A DNA stretch of 64,000 bases from Gossypium raimondii (taxonomy: Eukaryota; Streptophyta; Magnoliopsida; Malvales; Malvaceae): NCBI RefSeq assembly GCF_025698545.1, contig NC_068571.1, forward strand, positions 36,861,733 to 36,925,732, given 5' to 3'. Position 1 is the first letter of the stretch, and each line of letters opens with the position of its first letter. This document shows positions 13,187-25,900 of the stretch, one piece after another. A model generated the notes under the pieces. It ran no database searches, was not told the DNA's origin, and was given only the letters and a program-made list of their open reading frames with translations. The translations under genes and the position numbers were made by a program.

Positions 13187-16100
13187 CTCCTCCTTGGTTA
13201 GCATGTTGCAAACTCCCATCTTAGCTCTCAGATGTTGAAACTTTGAAACACTGAGTGCCTTTGTCAAAATATCAGCTAATTGCTCTTTGGAACTGCAATG
13301 AACTAGTTTAATAACATGAGCTTGCTCCATTTCTCGAATTGCATGAAGCTTGATATTAAAATGCTTTGTCCTCCCATGAAAAACAGGGTTCTTTGCAATT
13401 GCAACAGCAGATTGGTTATCACACATTATCTCTGTTGTTTCACTTTGCTCATGGCTAATGTCTGTCAAAATTTTTCTAAGCCATATGGTTTGATTGACTG
13501 CTGCAGCAACAGCCACATATTCTGCCTCTATAGTTGACTGAGCTACTACTCCCTGCTTCTTTGAGCTCCATCAAATCATAGCAGTGCCTAGGTTGAATGC
13601 ATAACCCAAAGTGCTCTTCATATCATCTAATAAACCAGCCCAATCACTGTCACAATAACCAACTAGCTTTAAATTTTCTGCCTTGGTGAACAGCATTCCA
13701 TAGGACAAAGTATCTTAGGACTCTTTTTGCAGCTCTAAAATGATTTTCATTTGAACAATGCAAGAACCTCGAGAGTAGACTCATAGCATACATTATGTCA
13801 GGTCTAGTGGCAGTCAAATATAGCAAACATCCAACTAGACTTATGTAGGTTGTTTCACAAACCTTTTCATGCTTGTCTTGGCTCGATAGCTTTTCTTCAG
13901 CAGCAACTAGTGTGCTGGTTGCTTTGTAATTCTCCATTGAGAATTTGTTGAGAATCTTCATGGAAAAGGTCTTCTGACTTAGCCAAATTCCTTTCTCAGC
14001 TTGTGTTACTTCCATACCTAAGAAGTAGGACATCAACCCCAAGTCTGACATCTCAAAATGCTGTTGTATTTTCGCTTTAAAATTGACCAGTAACTCTCGA
14101 TCTCCTCCTGTCACCAATAAGTCATCGACATACAATGAAACAATGAGTTGAGTTTCATCGTTTGTCGATTTAACATACAGAGTTTGCTCGCTAAGACTTC
14201 TTTTGAATCCCAAACTAGTCAGATAACCATCAATTCTGCTGTACCAGGCCCTTGGGGCCTGTTTCAAGCCATACAAGGCTTTGTTGAGCTTGTACACCAT
14301 TTCTTCTTTGCCAAGCACCTTGAAACCTTGAGGTTGCTCTACATAAATTTCCTCTTCAAGGTATCCATTTAGAAATGCTGATTTTACATCAAGTTGATGT
14401 ACCATCCACTGCTTTTGAGCTGCTAAGGCAACTAGCAGACTGATGGTGTCGAGCCTGGCCACTGTTACAAAGGTCTCCAGGTAGTCTGATCAATACCTTT
14501 GACTGAAGCCTTTCACAACCAATCTTGCCTTCAACTTGTTTAAGCTGCCATCAGCATTGTTTTTAACTCGATAGACCCATTTGACACCAATAATCTTCCT
14601 GTTTGTTGGTCTTTCAACCAGACTCCAGGTCTGATGCTTTTCAATCATTCTGATTTCTTCAATCATTGCCTGCTTCCAGCCCTCCTGGCTTTCTGCTTCT
14701 TCAAAGCAACTTGGTTCAACAATGGCCACTTGTGCTCTTTCATAAACATCAGCCTGTGATCGAGTGCCTCTGATTGGAACATCATCTACATCCATTTCAG
14801 ATGTGTTTTGATCATTTTCAACTTGATCCAACACAAGGTCATCACCATCGTGATCTGGTTCACTTTGTCCAATTCCAAAGATCCTTTTCATTGAACACAA
14901 CATCTCTGCTCACCAGAATCTTGTTTGTACCAGGTTCTAGAATTCTATAGCCCTTTTTAACTGTGCTATAGCCAATTAGGATTCCTGCTTGAGCCCTTTT
15001 ATCCAACTTGCCTCTCTTCACAGCTGGAACTTGTGCATAGCAAAGACAACCAAAGGTTCTAAGATGAGCCAGTGATGGCTTAAATTCAAACCAGGCTTCA
15101 AATGGTGTCTTCTGAGCTAGGGCCTTGGTTGGGAGCCTATTTTGGAGGTAGACTGCAGTGTTAACTGCTTCAGCCCACAGAGTTTTGGGTAAATTCTTCT
15201 CAAACAGAAGACATCTTACCATATTCATCAAGCTTCTGTTTTTTCTTTCACTTACCTCATTCTACTGAGGTGTATACACATTAGTCAGCTGGTGTTTGAT
15301 GCCTGCTTCTTCACAGTAGGCTTGGAGCTGAGCTGAGGTATACTCAGTTCCATTGTCTGACCTTAGTGCTCTAAGCTTGCAACCAGACTCAGTTTCAACA
15401 GCAGCCTTATACTTGAGGAACACAGATGCAACTTCTAATTTCTGCTTCAGAAAATAAATCCAGCAGTATCTTGTATAATCATCAATAAAGAGAATAAAGT
15501 ATTTGTTCCCTTTGAGAGACTCAGTCTTCATTGGTCCACACACATCAGTGTGCACAAGTTGCAGCTTCTCTGATGCTCTCCATGCTGTGCTTGTAAGAAA
15601 TGGTAATCTTGCCAATTTTCCTTGTTGACATATTTCACAAAGCTCATCATTCTTTACTGAATCGATGAAGTTTTTAGCAAGCCCTTCATTGGCCATCAGA
15701 GTTATGGATTTGTAGTTTGCATGTCCAAGCCTCTGATGCCAGAGCCTGGGGTCATCAGTGGAGGCTATACAGGCTGAATGTAAGTCATTTGGCCAGTCTA
15801 CTTCAAAATATTTGTTAATCATAGTGACTGTTATGAGTATTGATCCACTCGGGTCAAAAATTTGGCATTCTTTCTCCTTGAGCACAACTGAGTAACCTTT
15901 CTCAAGTAATTGAGTTATACTGAGAAGGTTCCTATCAATTTCAGGTACCAAAAGTACATTTGAAATTATTTTGCTACCTGTAGGGGTACAAATCAGCACA
16001 TCTCCTCTTCCTTCAGCATTTATGAACTGACCATTTCCAATTTTCATCTTGGTTTTGCAGGTCCTGTCCAAGGTCTTGAAGATAGTTGCATCTGGTGACA

Positions 16101-17124
16101 TGTGGTTTGTGCAACCACTGTCTAGAAGCCAGCCCTTTGAACCCTTCTTCTGGTTTGCTGCACATGACACAGCAAAAACTTGTTCTTCTTGATCACTGCT
16201 TTCTTCAACCACTCGAGCTTCAACCTTTAGTTGTTAAAATTGATTCTACCTTGGTTTGCTTCTGTTCTTGCAAACCTTTTCAACATGGCCCTTCTTCTTG
16301 CAGTGTTGGCATACTGCATCTGGTCTAAACCAGCATTTATCTTCTGGATGACCAGCCCTTTTACAATGTCTGCAGGGTTGGTTACTACTACTAGCAGCAT
16401 CAGGCTTAGGCCTGTTTTTCCAGAACTTTTTGCCTTTATGAGCATTGATGCTCAAGGCTTCTTTAGGTTTGGCTTAAAAAGCCCTTTCCTGGTGCTCCTC
16501 TTGTCTGCTGGCTCTTCTTTGCTCTTGTGCATACAAGGCATTGATTAGCTCAGTTAAAGAGATAGTTGTCAAGTCCCTTGAGTCTTCGAGGGATGAAATT
16601 TTGGCTTCATACCTCTCTGGTAAAGTGGACATGACTTTCTCAACTATTCTAGCTTCACTAAATTACTCTACAATGAGCCTTATGTTGTTTACTACAGCCA
16701 TAGTTCGGTCTAAGTACTGCTTGACTGTTTCTTCCTCTTTCATTTTGAGATTTTCAAAATCCCTTCTCAAGTTGAGCAGCTGTTGTTGCCTTGTTCTCTC
16801 AGTCCCCTAAAACTCTTCTTTCAGCTTGTCCCAAGCCTCCTTTGGTGTTTCACAAGCCATGATCCTCATGAAGATCACATTTGTCACAAAATTTTGTATG
16901 CATGACATGGCCTTGTGCATTTTTGTTCTTTCATCAGCATGTTGCCTTATTTGAGCAACAGTTAGATTTGCTCTGAGAGGTGCTGGTTCAGCATCTAAGT
17001 TAACTACTTCCCATAGGTCGAATTCTTACAGGTAAGTCATCATCTTAACTGCCCAAATGTTGAAGCCCTCTCCATTTAAGACAGGTGGTGAAGCTGGTAA
17101 AAAACCTGATGAAGCCATGGTGCC
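13181..17124 (-). pseudogene. Copia gag-pol polyprotein, interrupted
   Basis: Gag starts at the ATG near 17118 (MASSGFLPAS) but meets a stop after about 30 codons. Two zinc knuckles follow at about 16246-16380 (CRHCKRAGHPEDKC, CQHCKKKGHVEKVC). Protease reads WLLDSGCTNHM near 16125. The GAG-pre-integrase patch is LWHQRLGHANYKSI, and the integrase core lies at about 15260-15590. Reverse transcriptase carries YVDDLLVTG near 14110, and RNase H carries MCDNQSAVAIAKNPVFHGRT near 13400. In-frame stops occur near 15261 and 14489, and frame shifts near 14870 and 13650. The pieces are therefore open at 15262-16212, 14860-15231, 14490-14903, 13650-14462 and 13181-13516. The element cannot make its own proteins. 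Confidence 0.93.
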
Positions 17125-17174
17125 TCTTGTTAAGTTATAACAGGTCCTCTAAGAATGTAGCTCTAGATACCAAT

Positions 17175-17662
17175 TGTTGGAGTGAGAGCAACTAACAGCA
17201 AGGTTCAACAAGAAACTTGCTAAACAAGGATCGAGACTTGCGGTAGAAACAAAAGCAGAAAATCAAAAGAAATTTTAGAGTAAAGCTAAAATAGAGAGCA
17301 TGTGGGTGAAATCTTGAATGAATTCATTCAAAAAACTGAAAATGGCATAAAGCCAATACATAAACAAGTTTACAACTTGACAAAACTGTAGGTTATCCTA
17401 ATCTCAACCTACTACCACTAAGTAACTTAGTAACTTGAGCTAATTAACTTGTACAAATGAACAAAGTTGATTAATCAGCTCAATCACCATCAATTTTACA
17501 TCAAAGATAAACCTAACATGGTTAAAATTAAACTAAGTTACATTACATAAACTTAGAATACAAAACGAAACAAAAACATGCTTGTTGGCTTGATGAACTA
17601 GCAGCTTCTGCATATGATGGCCTCGACTGTCTTGGTTGCTGCATGTTGACCATGCTTCAACA
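17175..17662 (-). repeat. Copia 5' LTR
   Basis: A 488-bp partner of 12697-13186. The primer-binding site adjoins its left edge (minus strand, just below 17175). Confidence 0.95.
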
Positions 17663-20600
17663 GAAACTCTTAAATTGGAATGCCCGAAGTTTGGGGAACC
17701 CTCGAACAGTTCGTTGCCTTTAGCATGTGCTAAGGGATCTAAACCCCTTCTGTAATTTTTTCAGTTGAAACGAAATTACAGAATACTCGAATGACGAATA
17801 TACGTCAAATATGTGGATTCTAGAATAAAGTTGATGTTGATTCAGTTGGTAGAAGTGGTGGTCTCTCTTTTGGTTGGAAACGCAACTGTATTGTTTCTTT
17901 GCATTCTTTTTCAAGAAGACATATTGATGTTCTAATTATTGATGATTCTGAAGGAAATTGTTGGAGATGTATAGGTTTTTATGGCGCACCTAAGGAACAA
18001 AGAAGAGTGGAGCCCTGAAATCTATTAAGACAGCTGGATGATTGCTCGGAGGTACCATGGCTTGTAATTGGGGACTTTAACGAGATTGTTTTTTTCTTTT
18101 GAGAAGTAAGGAGGGTTGTTTCGAAATAACTGTCAAATGAATGATTTTCGAGGTACCTTAGAGAATTGTTCTTTGAAGGATTTGGGTTATAATGGTGTCT
18201 ACTTGGGAGAGAGGGAAAATGATGAGTAATAATATTCGGGAAAGGCTTGATAAGGGTGTTACGAATGGATCCTGGTGGCAGTTGTTTCTGTAATATAAAA
18301 CATCACATCTGTCGCATCCTTTTTCTAATCATTGCCCTATTTTGGTTTAGACTACTTTTGGTCTCATTAGGTCACCTAGACGGTGGCATTTCAAGTTTGA
18401 GGTTGTATGGTTATTGGAAGACTCTTGTGAATCTGAAGTGAATAGGATTTGGGTAAACTCGTTGGGTTTTGTCTCAGATAAGCTCCAAGTCATTAGTGAG
18501 AGGCTGAATGTGTGGTTTAGGAAGATAAAACGTGACAAAAAGTTGACTGAGCTAGATCTTTAAAAACGACTTGAAAAGTTAAATGAAATAACTCCAACAA
18601 ATAAGGTTCTAGGGGGAAAATGTTGATGTTAAACTTGCTTTGAATCTAGCTTATGACAAGGAGGAGTTATATTAAAAGCATCGAGCGAGAGCAAACTGGT
18701 TAAAATATAGGGATAAGAATACGATATTTTTTTATCGATTTGCTTCTCAAAGACATCAGACGAATCGTATCCATATGTTTGAAGATAATAGTGGTATGGT
18801 GGTAGAAGAGGACAGTGATTTAGAATGGGTAGCTCATGAATATTTCAAATTGCTTTTTACTTCACTTGGTATTTTAGATGTCAGTAAGATACTTACAAGT
18901 GTTGATAGATGCATAACGGCTAATATGAATGAACACTTGACTCAAGATTTCACTAGTGAGGAAGTCCTACCGTTTTACATTCAATGAGTCCCCTCAAGGC
19001 GTCAGGGGAAGATGGATTGAGTGTTGTGTTCTACCAAAGGTTTCGCCATATCGTAAGAAGAGAAGTCTCTAGCTTTTGCATTGCTATCTTGAAAGGTGAA
19101 GTCCCTTTGGCCTCTATTGATCCCACCAACATTGCATTAATCTAAAAAATTACCAATCCCCTTAATATGAATCATTTTCGACCTATTAGTATTTGCAATT
19201 TTATTTTTAAGATTGCCTCGAAAATGTTGGTTAACAGGTTTCAAGAAGTGATTTATTTATGTATTGACAAGGCTCAAAGTGCTTTTGTGCCTAATTGTCT
19301 TATCTCTGACAACATTGTGGCAGCTTATAAGATTCTTCACTCTCTTAAAAATAAGAGGATGGGTCAGCAAGGGTCTTTTGTGGTAAAGTTAAACATGAAC
19401 AAGGCTTAATATTGTGTTGAGTGGCACTTTATTGAGGTAATGCTACTAAAGATGGGTTTCTTTTCTGGATGGGTTATTCGTATTATGCGGTTTATTTCAT
19501 CAATGACATATTTGATTGTGGTTAATGGAATAGTGGGGGACAAGTTTAGTCCGGCTAGAGGTCTTTGATAGAAGGATCCCTTGAATCCCTATTTATTTCT
19601 TATTTATGGAGAAGGCCTTTCTTCTCCTTTACGAATGGCATCGTTGGATGGACAGATTCGAAGGGCAAGGGTTGTTTAGGAGCACCTCTGATTACTCACC
19701 TCCTCTTTGCTAACAATAGCATTATTTTTGGGGAGGCTATAACTATGGGAGCCGATACCTTCAAACAAATTCTGCTACAATATGCTAGATGTTCAGGCCA
19801 ACTTATAAAATTTGCGAAGTTGAACGTCTTTTTAGCACAAATGTGATTGAGGGGAATCAGTCAGATGTTAGACGAATTTTGAGAATTGCTAATTCAGATA
19901 ACTTGGAGAGATATTTGGACCTACCGCCTATGTTTGGGAGAAATAAGAAAAGAGCTTTCTCAGGTCTTAAGGGTAGGTTCCGAAGTAGGATCCTTTATTG
20001 GGGTGCTCGGACTCTGGTAGGGGGTAAGGAAGTCTTCATAAAGTCCATTTTCCAGGCCTTACAGACGTATACAATGATGTATTTTTTATTACCTAAATCT
20101 TTTTGCAAAGAACTGAAAGCTTTAATGGCTCAATTTTGGTGGCAAAAGTCTACTAAGAAAAAGGGAATTCATTGGTGTAATTAGTCTTCTCTATGTGACT
20201 TAAAAGGAGACGGTGGTCTTGGCTTTTTAGACTTATCAAAGTTCAATATTGCTTTACTTAGTAAACAAGGTTGGCGCCTTCTAACAAACCCGACTACTTT
20301 AGTGGGAAGGATACTAAAAGTAAAGTACTATCCATCTACATGTTTCCTTAATACGTCTCTGGGTTCTAACCCTTCATTGATTCGGCGAAACATATGGTGT
20401 GCGTGTGGACTTTTGGAACTAGGCGTCAGATGGAAGGTTGGCATGGGTACATCAATCTTAATTTAGAATGATTAGTGGTAGCCTGACCCTACTCCTCGAA
20501 AGATTCAGTACCCACAAATGGATCATATTACGTGGGTGTCAGACCTTATGGTGTAAGATCTTATGTCATGGAACTTGGATCTGATTAATTCTGTATTTTC

Positions 20601-22300
20601 CCACGGCGAAGCTAATATTATTAAAAGCATTTCATTTTTGAGTTTCCCAGAAGAAGACCGTATAGTATGGGGTGGTGAACACTCAGGCTTGTATAGTGTT
20701 CGTAGTGGGTACCGATTATAACTGAGCCCTCCTAATTTACACATGATGGATACAAGATTATATCAATAGATATGACTGCTCTCTTGCCCTACAAAAATTC
20801 GAATTGCTCTGTGGAAATTTTTGAAACATTTTGTGCCTACAAAATCGAGATTATATAACAAGAGGATTTCGAATAACCCTCTTTGCCCTAGATGTTATCA
20901 AGTTGTCAAGGATGTGAATCATGTTCTACGATACTGTGATTTTGCAAGGGATGTGTGGCTAGCTTTACACTATGTTAGCCCGAGTAATAACGAACAGATC
21001 AACTTTCATAAATGGATACCATGGATGTTTGAAAATCATTCTACGAATAAAAGAGTGGAGATCCTATAGTATGTAACTTGGATCTGATTAATTCTGTATT
21101 TTCCCACGGCAAAGCTAATATTATTAAGAGTATTCGAGTTTCCCACAAGAGGACTGTGTAGTATAGGGTGGTGAACACTCAAGCTTGTATAGTGTTCGTA
21201 GTGGATACCAATTATTACTGATCCCTTCTAATTTACATCCGATGGATAAAGATTATATCAACAGATATGGCTGCTTTCTTGCCCTCCAAAAATTCGAATC
21301 GCTTTGTGGAAATTTCTGAAACATTTTGTGCCTACAAAATTGAGTTTAAATAACAAGAGAATTGAGAATGACCCTCTGTGGCTTAGATGTTATCAAGCTG
21401 TTGATGATGTGAACCATATTCTACAATACTATATTTTGCAAGGGATGTGAGGCTAGCTTTACACTATGTTAGCCCGGGTAATAATGAACAGATCGACTTT
21501 CATGAATGGTTATCATGGATGTTTGAAAATCATTCTGCGAATAAAAGAGTGGAGATAGCGGTGGTGTTGTGGGTTATTTGGTATGCTAGGAATAAGCTTA
21601 TACATGAGGGTACAAACCAGAGGGTGGGGGACTTGGTTGCCTTTGTTCGTGGCTACTGTGCGGATGTTGAAGTGCTTGTTTCAAGCATATATCGGTCGTC
21701 TCCACCTCAGGCTGTTTGCTGGTCCTTTCCTCCGATATCATTTGTTGAGATCAATGTCGATACCGGTTTTTCCCTTACACAACGAAAAACATGTTCAGGA
21801 GTAATTATTAGAGACAAACATGGACAAATTATGGGGGCATGTAGTCATCTTACCTTATAGTCACCTATAGTGTTTGCGGTAGAAGCTCTAGTGGCGGTAC
21901 ATGGGTTAAGGTTTGCACTTGATTTGAGCTTCTAGTTAGTAATCCTAGAGAGTGATTTCAGGTCGGTCATCCAAAAGTTAAACGCAAGCTCGGAAGATTT
22001 CTCAGAAATTAGTGCACTTATCTAGGAAGCAAATGAGCTTTCAAAATTGTTTTTGGACTACGGGGGCGTGTCAAGAACAGAAGATTGTTTTTGGGTGAAG
22101 GAAGCATCGTTGTTGGCCACCTTTGCTGCTAACGAAGATAGAAGATCGCTCGATCCACCTCAGTCCAGATTTCAATAGGCTTCGAATTAGGGAATTTCTT
22201 GATATCTTTGTTCCGTCCACTTGCTGTTTCGCTTGAAGGTTCAACGCAGGTTAAGGTCTCCTTCAAAGAGAGGCCTCATTTGGGTTTGGTTTGCTTTCCC
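17663..22300 (+). pseudogene. Decayed LINE ORF2 (endonuclease, reverse transcriptase, zinc finger, RNase H)
   Basis: This relic follows directly after the Copia element. The start reads as the typical plant LINE endonuclease N-terminus (NWNARSLGNPRTVR) and soon hits stops. RT patches are FRPISICNFIFKIASK and IDKAQSAFVPNCLISDN (19180-19330), and THLLFANNSIIFGEA near 19700, where the usual catalytic ADD is ANN. Next come an RT tail ALMAQFWWQKST (20130), a zf-RVT-type module CPRCYQVVKDVNHVLRYC (20885), and an RNase H-like part near 21740-22050 (GVIIRDKHGQIMGA). Many stops and frame shifts show long decay. A ~500-bp tandem duplication lies inside it. Confidence 0.88.
20572..21556 (+). repeat. Tandem ~500-bp duplication within the LINE ORF2
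   Basis: Copy A runs from about 20572 to 21063 and copy B from about 21074 to 21556. Both begin with AACTTGGATCTGATTAATTC and both include the zinc-finger part and the GTTAGCCCG / AATGAACAGATC words. Copy A ends within GTGGAGAT, and copy B continues past it into the RNase H region. The copies now differ by many substitutions and small indels, so the duplication is old. Confidence 0.85.
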
Positions 22301-22998
22301 AATTTTCTTCATAGTTTTCGTTTTTTATGTGATTTATGTTATTATTGTTCCTGACATTATTCTCAACTATATAATAATTATCAATAAACTTTAGAAATAA
22401 ACAATAAATAATATCATCTCATTCATCAAACAAGAAGTTCCGTAAAAACATAGACAAGATTTTGCCCTTTTTTTTCCTCTTTCATTTGTTTGTTTTATAC
22501 ATTCGTCTTTTATTAATTTATTAATCTTTTTTACTTTAAAGTTGAAGACTATATAAAGGATGAAAAATAATAAATTTATATATTTTTAACATTATTTATA
22601 CATCAACCAATGCGATAAATGTGACGTTCAACAAGACAATACGTTCAATATAGACTGAAATTTTCACCTATGTGAAACAATGAATTAGCATTGGAACAGT
22701 TTGCACCAACCAATACCGCCAAAACCGATACAAAACCAACTATGTTGGATTCAAGTCTACTTAAAAACCAGAGATTTAAATGGCAACAGCTAAGAATTCC
22801 AAACTGGAAACCTCAATAATGGTACTATTCTTGAGATTTTCTGTTCTCGACCAACAAATTTTGCACACCTAAACATACCACAATACAGAACAGTCACAGT
22901 AAGACAAATCAAATCTTTGCTTTTTATATGGTTCCATAAATTGCCTCAGTACCTTCAATTACCTTCAATTTTGATCCCTTTACTCACAACGCCCAGTC
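22301..22998. other. Intergenic, including probable 3' UTR of the diflavin reductase gene
   Basis: T-rich DNA after the LINE relic passes into mixed-composition DNA from about 22640. The latter is likely the 3' UTR of the minus-strand diflavin reductase gene, whose stop is at 22999. No coding content was seen. Confidence 0.45.
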
Positions 22999-25900
22999 TC
23001 ATGACCAAGCTTCAACATGATATTTACCAGCTTTTTCTAAGGACCTCAGCCATCTCACCGCAGATTCCCTCGGAGCCCCACTTTCCTTAGATATAATCTC
23101 CTCAAAGGCTACCATCACATCTGATGGCATTTTTGTTGAAGACCCTGCAACATAGATGGCCGCTCCCTCACACAGCAAATTCCAAATCCTTTCACTTTGT
23201 TCCTGCATTTTATGTTGGACATAAACCTTCTGGGGTTGGTCTCTCGAGAAGGCAGCATAAAACCCACCACCCTTGGCTTCTGAAAGCACTCCGTCATTTT
23301 CTGAATGGGACAACCAAAAATCTCTATACAGAAAGTCATTATTCTCATTACGGCAACCAAAGAAGAGAAGAGTTGGAGCAATCGTACTACATTGACTCTG
23401 TACAGCTCTTTCCTCCACAAATCCACGAAAAGGTGCACAACCAGTTCCAGGACCAATGACAATGAGGGGAAGCGAAGGTGGTGGGGGAGGCAGCAAACCC
23501 TTATGAAACCATACTGGGATGTATATACCTGTTAGAACAAAATACCGCATCAGTAAGACTAACACAAGCTATATGCATAACTTGGAACAAGGAAAGCAAA
23601 AGAATCGGAGCTATCTAGCACATCATACTTTGTTCAGGATCGAGACTGGCCAGCCATGTTGAGCAGAGGCCTTGTCTTTTCCGCTTGAAAGGTGTTGTCC
23701 ATGACACGACATCCACAGTCAAATGCACTTGAGTTGGGTGAGCCAAAGGGGAAGAAGAAATGGAGAAAGCTCTGTTTTTCAGTGGTGGAACCAATTGCAC
23801 AAACCACTCAAATGGCATTTGCACAGAAGGGAAATCCTCCAATACCTTTTATCACAAATATTGAGACCATTTCTTTTCAGCTGAAGTTGGAATCTTTCTT
23901 TAAAATCATGCAGTGTTTAGTACACAACTGTATGGAGGGTAATTTCATGCTATCCTACTTTCGATCATATCGACACCAAAAATGACAGAATAAAAATTAA
24001 CCTATTACTAATAAATCTCACACGAGCCAAGCATAAGATATGATTGAGATCACCTAATAATATCTGCTTGCTTATCTTAACTGATTCTAACCATTCAATC
24101 AGTATATGTACCAAAAATACTAAAAAGAAGCGAAAATATAAAGGCAAGCATAAGATACAAGAATTTAACATTTCTAGGTATGATTTAATATTAAGTTTGG
24201 CACTTACCAATCTACAACTAAAATATCTAATGAGCATTGCTCTAATTGTTCAGAAAATTAACAAAAGAAGACTACCCCAATAAACCACTACTTGTAATGA
24301 AAATCCTTCCTCTGGCAAGATTTAAATCATTATCTTCCCAAGTCTAGCCCTGCTTACATGTACCAATAACTAGAAAAGCATCCCACTAACAGGAGGCAAT
24401 TAAGAACAGAATGATGTAAAAAAATGTTCCACTTCTAATTTTAGGTGTAATTCTCAAAAGTTATACTCTACTTGATCAAAAATTAAGGAGAAAATAATGA
24501 AATTCAAAAAGAGCAACATACAAAGGACGAGCATTAGAATAAATCAAAAGCAAGAAAATATCATTTATGTAAAAAATCCACTTCACTTTACCTCCACAAC
24601 AGTTCTTCTTTCCTTCTGGTTGTACTGATAAAGATCATCTCTTCCTTCAGGTGAAGCAAAATACTGAAGTCTTTCTTTCTCATGTTCAGCAGTGGCAAAG
24701 AAGCTCATCACCTGCAAACATTGATGTCAGACCAGAATCAATCATAGAAACCTTTGTGATTTTTTTTTTCTTTTTTCTCAAAAATAACCTTTAAGACCTT
24801 TCAACAAAGCATTTGAAGGAATAGCTCAATACCATGATGGAAAACCAAAGAAGTTAAAACATACAAGATCTTGCCTCGAAGAAATAGCGCCTGGGAGAAG
24901 CAGATGTGACATCCATTGTCAGTTCCACAAAAGTTCTTAATTTAATGGGTACATCCAAAGTATTTACATTGTTATCAATATGGCGGTTTTCCATTTCTCT
25001 AGGATGGACCTGAAATAAACCATATTAACAGCACAAGAAGGTTAGTATATAGCAAGATCAGGTTTCGAGGTTTCTTATGCATGTGATTGGGACAGGGCCA
25101 AAAGAGTTTACACAACCACAATAGACGATATTACTTATTGTAGAAACAAGCTTTCTACCTTGATTGAAATAAGTCGAACCACGAAAAGCAGTAAATAACT
25201 CTTTTCATTGAAAAACTTTTTCCTTCTTCAACTTCCATATTGACTTAAAAAAAATCTAAAAATTGTTCTTATCTTAAATAATCATTTAATTGACAAAGGG
25301 TATAACTGGAGCAATATAACATAGCATACTCTTTCTTTTCCATTTCACTCCTTAACCAAAAAAGGATTTTCATAATCCCTTCCTTTGCTTTCCCTTGTTC
25401 ATTTTTAGCTATCCAAACGGTGGAATGAAGCAAACTTCCCCTTAAAAACCTCTATTTTCCTTTCTCTTCCTTCCTTTACAAAATCTAGTCAAAGCATAAT
25501 GTTAGGTAGAAAGGGGTAAAAGTTTTCTCAAATAAATCATAAATCTAAGCTTCCAGGACAAGTCCCTCAATGAATGCTGTAAAATTGTTTGAACATGAAG
25601 TCTATGCAAAATCTATAATATCGATAAAGGACACATGTAAATCAGAAAGAAGGATTACTACCATATACCAATATGCAAAAGAACTTACTGTTATTAATGA
25701 TTCAGGATCCAAATTACAGCGCTGTATGAAAGAATCAACTGCTGCAGGACTCTGTGAAGGGAGAACCTCTAGAACATCACCAATTTCATACTTAATCACC
25801 TACAACATATAGAAAAGAACAGAAACATCAAGCAACTAACAAGGCACATGGTTTGATTCGTAAAGATGTACCCAATAAAATGGAAAGAACGGAAACGACC

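Larger units (their letters stand above)
12697..17662 (-). mobile_element. Full-length Ty1/Copia LTR retrotransposon, coding region broken
   Basis: The element runs from TGTTGG at 12697 to CAACA at 17662. It is flanked by a perfect 5-bp target duplication GAAAC (12692-12696 and 17663-17667). It is transcribed leftward. In minus-strand order the parts are 5' LTR (17175-17662), a primer-binding site close to TGGTATCAGAGC (initiator tRNA-Met) but with one extra base, gag, protease, integrase, reverse transcriptase, RNase H, a purine tract AAGGAGGAG, and 3' LTR (12697-13186). The domain order with integrase before RT marks Copia. It sits at the very start of the ORF2 of a LINE. Confidence 0.95.

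Noticed and set aside
12697..17662. Calling the Copia element active
   Set aside because: Early gag stop, pol stops and frame shifts are clear despite good LTRs and target duplication.
23115..23535. Overlapping open frames in the last ATR3 exon
   Set aside because: Out-of-frame shadows of the NADPH-binding domain exon.
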